NCBI RefSeq assembly: GCF_000171235.2
Contig: NZ_ABEA03000014.1
Coordinates: 1-49,977, forward strand
DNA: 49,977 bases
Source: Geminisphaera colitermitum TAV2
GTDB taxonomy: Bacteria; Verrucomicrobiota; Verrucomicrobiia; Opitutales; Opitutaceae
Direction: 5' to 3'
Below the pieces are notes generated by a model. That model worked only from the letters and a program-made list of their open reading frames with translations, searched no databases and was not told the origin of the DNA. Positions within the stretch are counted from its first letter, which is position 1; every line of letters begins with the position of its first letter. Below, one piece after another: positions 9,382 to 16,563 of the stretch. Made by a program: the position numbers and the translations under genes.

Positions 9382-9894
9382 TCACAGCCCAGGTAGTCGT
9401 CGTAGATGGCTTCCAACCCCACAAAAAAAAAACCTGTTCCGGGCAAGATCCACATATCCTCTGATTTGTTCCTCCATCCGGTGGCCTGGCACCACCCTCG
9501 CCATCAGATAACCGGCATCCAGTGCATGCCGATCCTTCACACGATCTTTGTTCCGAGCCTTCTTGGACGAGTGGTAGGACCGACTATTCACTTCGATAAT
9601 CAGACTACGTTCGGGAAGCACAAAATCGTAGACAAAGCTGCCGAGGACAAACTCCTGCTGGAAGACCTCTCCCATCTGGCGGAGACATCTGGCTGCCTTT
9701 TTCTCCACAGGTGAAACCTTGTCCCGTTGGGAGCGATCTATCTTTTTCGTCAACGATTCCTCCTCCAGAAACTTCAGGTGGCTGACACACGGAACGCACA
9801 GCCATTTCCTGCAAAGGGTACCCGGCACCACCACACCGCATTTGGCAGCAATGAGGCGGTCACACCGGGAGCATCTCTGTGGTTTCAAATTCAT
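9382..9894 (-). CDS. DUF559-like (PD-(D/E)XK) nuclease with Cys-rich N terminus
   Basis: About 170 residues from ATG 9894; a GTG at 9972, directly after the stop of the upstream gene, would add 26. The N terminus has spaced cysteines (RCSRCDRLIAAKC, GTLC, WLCVPC) that could bind zinc. The central part, SPVEKKAARCLRQMGE...FVYDFVLPERSLIIEVNSRSYH...RNKDRVKDRHALDAGYLMARVV, fits the Vsr/DUF559 nuclease fold, with D-x-(n)-E-V-N as the likely metal site. The last residues are written by a run of ten T on the sense strand (9423-9432). In the next frame the sequence continues sensibly (VGLEAIYDDYLGCDP...) toward 9144, so the real C terminus may have been lost by slippage. It probably acts on DNA; the target is unknown. 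Confidence 0.65.
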   Translation of the reverse strand: MNLKPQRCSRCDRLIAAKCGVVVPGTLCRKWLCVPCVSHLKFLEEESLTKKIDRSQRDKVSPVEKKAARCLRQMGEVFQQEFVLGSFVYDFVLPERSLIIEVNSRSYHSSKKARNKDRVKDRHALDAGYLMARVVPGHRMEEQIRGYVDLARNRFFFCGVGSHLRRLPGL

Positions 9895-10102
9895 AGAAAT
9901 GGCAGAACTTGGTCTGCTGGTCAGGAGATTTCCTTCCGTGAGCTGCGCAGTATCACCGCGCACCTGTTCCACATTATGGAAGGGCGGTATGCTCTGCCAC
10001 GATGAGGGTGAGTTCCCGGGCCACCTTCAACTGAGCCTTTACACTTTCTGCCAGTTTCAGTGCTTTTTTCAGCTTTTCCTGTCCGGTCAGCGGTTCTGCT
10101 AG

Positions 10103-10931
10103 AGCATGTAGTCACGAGATTGAAGCCCAGAGGATGGCACACCTGAATTGGACGGCAGCGAGGAAAGAGGAGGCTCGTTTTGCGTATCGGGTTGCGATGC
10201 CGCGCCATTGCTTGAGTCGTAGGAATGCATTTTCTACCAGATGCCTGATCCGATAAAGATAAGGGTCATATTCGCGTTGTTCTATGCGATTGGTCTTTGG
10301 AGGAATCTGCGGGCAGATGCCTGCGGCCTGCGCCATTTCGATGATGGCGTTGGTGTCATATCCCTTGTCGGCGATCAGATGGTCTGCGGCAATGCCTTCA
10401 ATCAACCTGCCAGCCTGTGTGCAATCAGCCGTGGAACCCGCTGTAACAATGACTCGCACCGGCATACCATGCGCATCCACGGCCAAATGTAGTTTGGTGT
10501 TTCGCCCCCTTTTGTCAGACCGATCGCCTCGTTTCCACCTCTGGCTCCCGCCGCATGCGGATGGATTTTGACATGACTGGCATCAATCATCAGCCACTCA
10601 AAATCGGGCTCGTTCATCAGTTCCGACAACAGGCGCTCCCAATGCCCCTTGTCTCTCCAGCGACAAAAACGCCTGTGCGTGTTGCCCCACCCTCCGTAAT
10701 CCTCTGGAAGATCCCTCCAAGGCGCACCAGTGCGTAAAATCCACAGAACCGCGTTGAGGAACTTGCGGTTGTCCTCCGCCACCCCTCCCCACGCTCCTTT
10801 CCTTCCAGGTAGCAGCGGCTCCAGAACGCTCCAAACTCGGTCCGAAATGTCGTGACGGTGTTGATCTTTCGCCATGCTGACATTCTCCATCACAAAAAAA
10901 CTCAGTCAATCTTATCTCGTGACTACACGCT
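10103..10931 (-). mobile_element. IS5-family (IS427-group-like) insertion sequence, 829 bp
   Basis: The ends are 18-bp inverted repeats AGC(A/G)TGTAGTCACGAGAT with one mismatch (10103-10120 and 10914-10931). They are flanked by a CTAG target duplication at 10099-10102 and 10932-10935. The element contains one transposase read in two frames. Its flanks restore an uninterrupted reading frame when it is removed, so both boundaries are secure. Apart from the frame change, the element looks complete. Confidence 0.9.
10112..10890 (-). CDS. IS5-family transposase, two frames joined by -1 frameshift
   Basis: The first frame (from ATG 10890 or 10875) encodes MAKDQHRHDISDRVWSVLEPLLPG..., an IS5-type N-terminal domain (DUF4096-like), and the first catalytic Asp in WLMIDASHVKIHPHAAGARGG. 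A -1 shift at AAAAGGGGG (minus strand, 10513-10505) leads into NTKLHLAVDAHGMPVRV. The second catalytic Asp follows in HLIADKGYDT, and the Glu in ENAFLRLKQWRGIATRYAK. This split at an A/G slippery run is usual for IS427-like elements and probably makes a functional fused DDE transposase, not a dead one. Confidence 0.88.
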
Positions 10932-11130
10932 CTAGAGCAGAACCGCTGGAAACCGCCTCCGTTACTTCAAAAGCTCCTCCACTGTCCAGCCGCCCCAAGT
11001 CGCTGATGACGCCGATCTCCCACCCATTCGACTGCGAACTCTCCTGCGGAGAGTTCCAAGGCATTCGTAACGGCATCGACGAGACACCCGATGAGCTGGT
11101 GGCGAACATCGACTGGTAGAGCGAACACGG

Positions 11131-12295
11131 TGACCCGGAGAGGAAATGGGCCAAGGACAAGGCCGGGGGCAGTGGAAAAGACCTCATTCGGTGCCGCCAC
11201 CGCCAACCTCCCTGACGTGGAAACTCCCCCGTGGGTGCCCCCGGGCCCCTCCCTCCCTTCGTTCAGCGGCGGCTTCTGCGTTCACTTCTCCGACTTCAAA
11301 AATAGTGACGCGAGTGAAGGTGAAGAAGGTGAGGATGCGGAGGAAAACGAAGATTTCCTCGCGGGACCCCCTGCTGAAGAGGATGGTATGGGTGTCGAGG
11401 GTCTTCTATCCCCTAGGGGGAACCTCTGGCGGTTTGAAACCGCCAGAACAGGAAACGGAAGGGTAGGAAGTGCATCATGAGAACTTTTGTCAGTGGAGGT
11501 GTTGGGCGGGGCAGGGTGTGCCCGCGTCCACGCAAACCACAACCACGCCCACCGCCGTACCATCTCCAGTTCTTCCCTTGCCGTACGGGGTCTGCGGCCA
11601 CAGGCTTGCCAGATGTCCCCGGGACGTTCCGAGCGCGGGGACTTAGGTGTCCTTCCCGAACGACCCCCGGGCACAGTGCTGACAGGAGAGTGTGTGCCCA
11701 GCAATTACCCTGCCCGTAGCCAAGCGTTGAAACACAGGCACTCCAGAATCTAACCGTGAAGTAAACGCGCAAGGTGGCCAACCTTGCAGGTCCGGACAGC
11801 GCACCTTTTCACACGAGGGGGTGCGGTGAGAGCCCTATTCGCCTCCAGACTGAAGCCTGGGTATGATCCATGGGAATACCGCATACTCAGGGCAAAACTT
11901 TGCGGACGCGCACGCATTGTCACACACGCTGTTATGCCCTGTGATACACCTATGAAGCCGTCTGCATTGTTATAGCTGAACCACTTCCACACCGCCCGGA
12001 GGACGCGCCTCGTGTATGCGCTCTGTTCATCGCTCCTGAAGGTAGTTTTACCTAATGCAATGACTCCTTTTAATACGACGCAGCTTCGAGAAAGGGCGTA
12101 GTGTAGGCTCTTTAGCCGGAACGAAGCTGCCCGTTGAACATGACCACGTCGTGTGTCCACACACATCGATCCTGTGCTCATGTGGAATCTTTCATGCATG
12201 AATAAAAAATATTGAAAAATTGGGAGATTGCCTCTCCCCCGACGAAGATTACCATTCCTCACATGTGCAGGCTACCGCCGAATTCAGAAAACATA
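11131..12295. other. Island stretch without a supportable gene
   Basis: Several open frames exist on both strands but none reads like a protein family I know. 11505-11600 resembles 8800-8890: the minus-strand translations share a pattern like R-E-x-L-E ... A-W-L-W-x-A-x-x-R-x-H-P-x-P-P. This suggests a duplicated, decayed coding segment. 11750-12262 has a 170-codon minus-strand frame of unconvincing composition. Base composition falls toward AT-rich near 12190-12300. Confidence 0.4.
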
Positions 12296-12709
12296 ATGAA
12301 TGTTCATATGGAAGCAGCACGGACTGCCCTCGCCGAGTGGCGGCGGATTGGACAGGAGTCCCGTGCGACTTTTGTCGGCGGAGAGTCACATCCTGACTAC
12401 GCCAGCTTGGAGCTAAGATGGAGGGAACCAAGAGGTTTCGTTTATTTTTCGGTTTACGTTGATGCAAGAGAAACAGATTCAGGTGTCTGTGTGATATTGA
12501 CAGATTCAGTGGGCGGAGTTGCAAGACAGAGACGGGAGCGCGGTAGTCTCGCCGACTTCGCGAAAGTCGTTCACCAATTTATGAGAATAATTTTCATAGA
12601 AGAGTGGCCGGGGGTGGTCGGAATATGGGTCGTCGGGAGCGCTCTCGCTGCCATAGGAGACGTCGACAGGATAGGAATGAACCTCCTGCTTGCGAAGGAT
12701 GATGAGTGA
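12296..12709 (+). CDS. Hypothetical protein
   Basis: About 137 residues from ATG 12296 (ATG 12308 is also possible; the frame is open upstream to 12212). I do not recognise the family. The sequence looks like a real small globular protein: an N-terminal helix (AARTALAEWRRIGQES), a beta-rich middle (YASLELRWREPRGFVYFSVYVDARETDSGVCVILTDS), and a more hydrophobic C-terminal half (IIFIEEWPGVVGIWVVGSALAAIG). It has no signal peptide or clear transmembrane segment. It stands alone, 270 bp before the next gene, in a part of the island otherwise full of debris. It may be an accessory or immunity-type gene, but nothing in the sequence proves that. Confidence 0.5.
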   Translation: MNVHMEAARTALAEWRRIGQESRATFVGGESHPDYASLELRWREPRGFVYFSVYVDARETDSGVCVILTDSVGGVARQRRERGSLADFAKVVHQFMRIIFIEEWPGVVGIWVVGSALAAIGDVDRIGMNLLLAKDDE

Positions 12710-12979
12710 AAACCATAGGAGTGTTCGACGTAGAGGGCAGGTGCCTCTCTTTTCGATCTGCGGAGAATACCACCCGGTCTGCGGAAAGCGGTGAGGGCTC
12801 TTTCATGGAAACTCGGATACCGGAGGACAATTTCAGCGTTTACACCCTTACGTCGCAGGTGCTAACTTAAGGTATCTCCTGTCCTACGCTGGTACCTTCG
12901 CCATGCTGGTAATCGGAGACAACGCGCATCAGCATTCATCCGGCTGGTAAAAAATCAGAATAACCTGAAAATCAATAAA

Positions 12980-13999
12980 ATGCCACGACTTGTACGAACT
13001 CCAGAAGATGTGCTCAAAGACAGTAAGCGGGATCTCTACTGTATCCGTTTTCATGATGCGCCGCTCATCGTTTCTTGGGAGGACGAGCCCGAAATACCGG
13101 GATACCGCGAACTGTGTGACTGGTTCGCACATGAGTTGCCGCATGTCATCATGGAAGACCTTTATCCTCCTCTGAGCATGATTTCCAATTGCGTGGGAGC
13201 TTTCCTCCGGGTCGATTTCGACGAGGAGTCCCTCGTCCGGTACTGTGCCGCATGGGAGAACGAGGACGGCTCGGGGAAGGACCCTCGCTGGACCTGCTAT
13301 TTGTACCCCTATGCGATCTATCTAGAGAAGGTGAAGAGGGTACCCTCCCAGAAAGAGGAGGAAAGCTGGCAACCGGGTTCGGAGGAGGACCCTCCTACTG
13401 ACCTGCCAACCGTTTCCGAAAGCCCTTTTTCTTTTCTCACGGAGGGTACTCGCAGGCTCGGCAACGAGGGTGTGGCCCTGGTCGCTTGGGCCACAGGCCA
13501 GATTCTGGCGGATGCGAGTCTCTCCTACATGATCGTTGGCGGATTTGCCGTCGCCCGGCACGGCTGGATGAGGTACACGAAAGATTTGAATATCGTCGCT
13601 GGCGATGCCGGCCTTGTCCGCGAGGCCCTGACTTCATCGGGTCGCTTTACCCTTCACCAGAATCGGCCCATGACCGTGGTATACCCTCCTGCAAATGTCG
13701 AGGTGACCATTTTTCAGGCCGGTGCCCAAGATTCCCGTCATGCCCTTCCCCTGCCATCCGCTGACTGTTGTGAGGAGGCCACCGGCATCCGGTTCGTAAC
13801 CATCGACCAACTCATTAACATGAAGCTGTCCGGTTACCTGTCTTCTCCCGCCTGGTGGATGAAGGACAAGATGGACGTGGTTGAACTCCTCAAACTGATG
13901 CCGGAAGGCATTGCCCGTGCTCTCGTGAAGAAGATGCATCCCGCTGTGCGTGAAGAATTCGCAAGTATCGTCAACGGACTCTTCGACGGTGAAGAGTGA
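12980..13999 (+). CDS. Nucleotidyltransferase-like protein with unknown N-terminal domain
   Basis: 339 residues in two parts. Residues 1-120 (MPRLVRTPEDVLKDSKRDLYCIRFHDAPLIV...) form a domain I do not recognise. Residues from about 165 resemble the nucleotidyltransferase fold used by AbiEii/MNT-type proteins: LSYMIVGGFAVARHGWMRYTKDLNIV, then NVEVTIFQ and FVTIDQLINMKLSGYLSSPAWWMKDKMDVVELLKLM. The expected T-x-D-x-D signature reads TKDLN, so the second acidic residue is Asn and catalysis may be lost. The polar linker between the parts is encoded by ACCCTCC/GGAGGGT motifs also found at 8.4-9.2 kb, which suggests that this repeat invaded the gene. No partner antitoxin gene is adjacent. Confidence 0.65.
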   Translation: MPRLVRTPEDVLKDSKRDLYCIRFHDAPLIVSWEDEPEIPGYRELCDWFAHELPHVIMEDLYPPLSMISNCVGAFLRVDFDEESLVRYCAAWENEDGSGKDPRWTCYLYPYAIYLEKVKRVPSQKEEESWQPGSEEDPPTDLPTVSESPFSFLTEGTRRLGNEGVALVAWATGQILADASLSYMIVGGFAVARHGWMRYTKDLNIVAGDAGLVREALTSSGRFTLHQNRPMTVVYPPANVEVTIFQAGAQDSRHALPLPSADCCEEATGIRFVTIDQLINMKLSGYLSSPAWWMKDKMDVVELLKLMPEGIARALVKKMHPAVREEFASIVNGLFDGEE

Positions 14000-14104
14000 C
14001 TCCTAACCTTAATGCCTTTCGTGGTTAGAGGCTGAGAGCATAAGGTGATTGACTGAAGAGTCTATTGATGTGCGTCAAACAAAGCAGCGAATAGGATTGG
14101 AGAA

Positions 14105-14357
14105 GCAAAGGTAGGGCAGAGATGTGCTGGAGATTATGTCGATTTGTATCGACGGATTTTTACTCCGGGCAGGATGGGAGCGCTGGCGGTCGCCGGCCTC
14201 GGTTTCGGCCAAATGCCGCAGGAACTTGCGGTAGCCCCAGTTTTACTGTTCTGCCTGAGTGATGATGCGTTCGTGCTCGTCGGCCATGACGCCGAGGTTG
14301 AGGGCGCGCAGCAGCACGGGCAACGCATCGTGCGTTTCGTTTGGTATCTGTTTTTTC
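14105..14357 (-). pseudogene. istB: istB fragment (IS21 ATP-binding helper), N-terminal part
   Basis: From ATG 14357 the translation MKKQIPNETHDALPVLLRAL...EHERIITQAEQ hits a TAA, then continues in frame NWGYRKFLRHLAETEA, which matches the N-terminal region of IstB-like proteins. The Walker A part is absent. It is non-functional. Confidence 0.7.
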
Positions 14358-14383
14358 ATGACGCCACCTCCCTGCAAAGCCGG

Positions 14384-14825
14384 TCATAGCTGGCCAGTTC
14401 TGGGGCAAACTGCTCGCTGCCGGGAGCGCCGCCGGGAACGATGCGCGTCACGAGCCTGTAGCGGCACTCCGCCAAACTCCCACAGCGCCGCCTGCAATCC
14501 GGCCTTCAGCGACAGCAGCGACCCCGATGCGCACGGGATCACCCACTCCATGTTGCTGTAGGGCAACACCGCATGGCACAGCCGGTGTGCATACCCCTGC
14601 CCACGGATCATCACCCCGAACTCGTCGGCGTGCGTCCAGTCCACCTGCACCGCCTCCCCGGGCTCGCGCACCTGCGGGGAAAACACCTACCGGTCCGTTG
14701 TGCTCCCTCCACTCCGCTGGAACGTCCTGATCGCATGGCCCGCAGCTTCCTCTCCGCTCAGATATTCATACAGCGCCTTCGCCCCCAACTCCGGTGCTTC
14801 CCTCAGATACCGCTCTTGCACGTTA
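14384..14825 (-). pseudogene. istA: istA fragment (IS21 transposase)
   Basis: The piece begins RYLREAPELGAKALYEYLSGEEAAGHAIRTFQR, then breaks frame and stops near 14690. It resumes in another frame as FSPQVREPGEAVQVDWTHADEFGVMIRGQGYAHRLCHAV...SNMEWVIPC, the start of the IstA catalytic core with the Asp of QVDW. The rest of the core is missing, so the gene is dead. Confidence 0.75.
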
Positions 14826-14999
14826 TCACAAACAACCAAACGACACAAACTCCCACGAAGTTGCCCCCCACAAGGTTCGTCAACCCGTCAAACAGTGGTC
14901 CCGAAAAACTCAGAACGAGTTCCGCCAAGGTGACACTCGATTCAACATCATCAGCTCCGACTCTTGATTCCACGAAAGGCATTAGGCTCAGGTGTGAGC

Positions 15000-15377
15000 T
15001 CAGGGAATCACTGTGCGATTGGAGAGAGGGAGCCCGTGTTCGTCCACCTCGATTTCAACAGGGATCTGGATGATGCGGCCATCGGCGGTCTGGACGGTTT
15101 GCCATTGGCGGACGACGCGGCGGTCGTTGTCGAAAACTTTTATAGACTGGGAGGCAAAACCCTCGCCAACCCCGACTACCGCGCCGGCAACGTTGCCAGC
15201 GACAGCTCCGCTGACTGCGCCCACTGCGTTGCCCAGCACGGGACCGGGCTGGCGGGGGTTGGTGAGGCGGGCGTCGCTATTCGACATGCAACCGGTGGTG
15301 AACAATGCGAGGAGAGCACTCGCTGCAAGAGGGACAAGAGCGCGGCGCGCGAGATTGTATCGGAGTTTCGGATTCAT
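15000..15377 (-). CDS. Lipoprotein with glycine-zipper segment
   Basis: 125 residues. The N terminus has a basic start and a lipobox (ALLALFTTGC, Cys at residue 30), so the mature protein is probably lipid-anchored in the outer membrane. A Gly/Ala/Val stretch (GPVLGNAVGAVSGAVAGNVAGAVVGVGEGF) forms a glycine-zipper-like segment. The C-terminal half (RVVRQWQTVQTADGRIIQIPVEIEVDEHGLPL) is probably beta-rich. It is the last gene of the six-gene minus-strand operon, 30 bp after the LpoB-like gene. The function is unknown; membrane association is clear. Confidence 0.75.
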   Translation of the reverse strand: MNPKLRYNLARRALVPLAASALLALFTTGCMSNSDARLTNPRQPGPVLGNAVGAVSGAVAGNVAGAVVGVGEGFASQSIKVFDNDRRVVRQWQTVQTADGRIIQIPVEIEVDEHGLPLSNRTVIP

Positions 15378-15407
15378 GAGCCGGTCAAGAGAAGAGTGGG
15401 GAGACGA

Positions 15408-15992
15408 TTACCAGCCGACGCTGGCGCGTTTGCCCTGCTTGGTGATGGATTTCTCACCCTCCCAGACGCCAAGGCGGTCCTTCACGGTCGTGAGTGTGAG
15501 CTGAAAGACATAGGTGGTCTGCTTCAGGCTGCCGTCGCTGGCTCTTTCCTCAATGATTTTGCCGGAGAGCGTGTAATAGGGATCGCTGCGTGTGGCTCCG
15601 GTCCTGCCCATGAAGATTTCCTTCTCGTTTTGTGCGGCGGCTCCGGGGTCGTTGCTGATGGTGACGACCTTGCCGGTTTTCAGGAGAGCTGCGCTGACTT
15701 TTTTCGTAAGCAGACTCATTTCGAAATTATTGCTCGTCGCGTTCTTGAAGGAGCTGATCGCCATGATCGCCGGTTGTTGCGGTGCGCGTTCGAGGACGCC
15801 GGAGGCAAGGATGTCGGCGACCATGTCGTCGGCGGCCTGATAAAAATCCTGGATGTTGATTTTGTTCAGGGAGACGATGGTGTCTGGCCCTGTGGAATCG
15901 ACATAGTGCGCGGGTGTGGAGGCGCAGCCGGAGATGAAGAGTGCGCCGGAAAGAGCGGCGGCAGCAAGCAGGAGCTGGCTGAATTTTTTCAT
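15408..15992 (-). CDS. LpoB-like penicillin-binding-protein activator lipoprotein
   Basis: 194 residues from ATG 15992 (MKKFSQLLLAAAALSGALFISGC, lipobox Cys), preferred over the ATG 33 bp upstream because it starts the signal peptide. The body fits the LpoB/YcfM family: DFYQAADDMVADILAS, IMAISSFKNATSNNFEMSLLTKKVSAALLKTGKVVTISND, YYTLSGKIIEERASDGSLKQTTYVFQLTLTTVKDRLGVWEGEKSITKQGKRASVGW. In E. coli LpoB reaches through the periplasm to stimulate PBP1b, and its gene lies beside ycfL. Here a YcfL-like gene is also the direct neighbour. No penicillin-binding protein gene lies in the window. Confidence 0.85.
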   Translation of the reverse strand: MKKFSQLLLAAAALSGALFISGCASTPAHYVDSTGPDTIVSLNKINIQDFYQAADDMVADILASGVLERAPQQPAIMAISSFKNATSNNFEMSLLTKKVSAALLKTGKVVTISNDPGAAAQNEKEIFMGRTGATRSDPYYTLSGKIIEERASDGSLKQTTYVFQLTLTTVKDRLGVWEGEKSITKQGKRASVGW

Positions 15993-16070
15993 AATGGTGA
16001 TGGTGTAATTGATTTTTGGATGCAAAATTGGATGGGAATATTTTTTGCGATTAGAATCGTCTCCTCGTAG

Positions 16071-16493
16071 TCATTGTGCCTCGAATTTGAGGCGAAAGTC
16101 CGCGACGCGGGGAGTGGTGGCGATGGCGGAGACGGTGGAAATCTCGCGTCCACGCAAGTGGAGGAGACGCCAGCCGGTGCCGCCGGCGGCCATGCCGTTT
16201 TCGTCAATCCAGTCGAGTTTGTAACGGTAAGTTCTTTCACCGCTCTTCAGGTTTTCGATAGTGGCCTGTATTTGCAGCAAGTTGCCGCTGGCGAATCCTT
16301 GATTGACGGATACGACGCGCAAGGCGCGGGCGAGGGTGGAATCAGTGGCGACGCGCTGGTCGCTCACGTAATTGGGGCGGGACTCGGGCTGTGCGCGCTC
16401 AATCGAGTTTACACTCGTGGCGCAGCCGCCCCAAATCGACAAGACGCCAAGAACAAGCGTGGCAGCAAGACAGGTGGATGACTTTGTTTTCAT
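16071..16493 (-). CDS. YcfL-like (DUF1425) lipoprotein
   Basis: 140 residues from ATG 16493 (MKTKSSTCLAATLVLGVLSIWGGC, lipobox Cys). The mature part contains YVSDQRVATDSTLARALRVVSVNQGFASGNLLQIQATIENLKSGERTYRYKLDWIDENGMAAGG, the pattern of DUF1425/YcfL proteins, which look like small beta-sandwiches. The frame stays open upstream to 16619, but that would add an untypical N terminus overlapping the previous gene. The pairing with an LpoB-like gene parallels E. coli ycfL-lpoB. The molecular role is not established in any organism that I know of. Confidence 0.8.
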   Translation of the reverse strand: MKTKSSTCLAATLVLGVLSIWGGCATSVNSIERAQPESRPNYVSDQRVATDSTLARALRVVSVNQGFASGNLLQIQATIENLKSGERTYRYKLDWIDENGMAAGGTGWRLLHLRGREISTVSAIATTPRVADFRLKFEAQ

Positions 16494-16563
16494 GGCGTGG
16501 TTCAGTTGGAATTCCTTTGGGTTTAGGAATGCAATAACGCGTAATATAATGGATTGCGTGATT

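Larger units (their letters stand above)
9974..11130 (-). pseudogene. Unknown gene interrupted by IS5-family element
   Basis: Deleting 10103-10931 and one CTAG copy joins two minus-strand fragments exactly in frame. The right part ends GGAFEVTEAVSSGSAL. The left part continues AEPLTGQEKLKKALKLAESVKAQLKVARELTLIVAEHTALP and stops at 9974-9976. Further upstream (about 11000-11130) the coding-like sequence shifts to another frame (FALPVDVRHQLIGCLVDAVTNALELSA), so the gene also carries a frameshift. The C-terminal 40 residues are Lys/Leu/Ala-rich and probably helical. I do not recognise the family. The nuclease gene begins directly after its stop, so the two were probably an operon. Confidence 0.55.
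14105..14830 (-). mobile_element. IS21-family remnant (istA and istB fragments)
   Basis: Two degraded pieces lie in the istA-istB order typical of IS21 elements, both on the minus strand. I could not find terminal inverted repeats, and both genes are truncated, so this is debris of an old insertion. It separates the mixed left half of the island from the envelope operon. Confidence 0.8.

Noticed and set aside
10402-10893. Two separate transposase genes or a dead transposase in the IS5-family element
   Set aside because: A -1 shift at an A4G5 run joins the two frames with all three catalytic residues, a normal arrangement for this IS group.
11750-12262. 170-codon minus-strand frame in the gene-poor part of the island
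   Set aside because: No recognisable pattern and unusual composition; kept only as a possibility in the region note.
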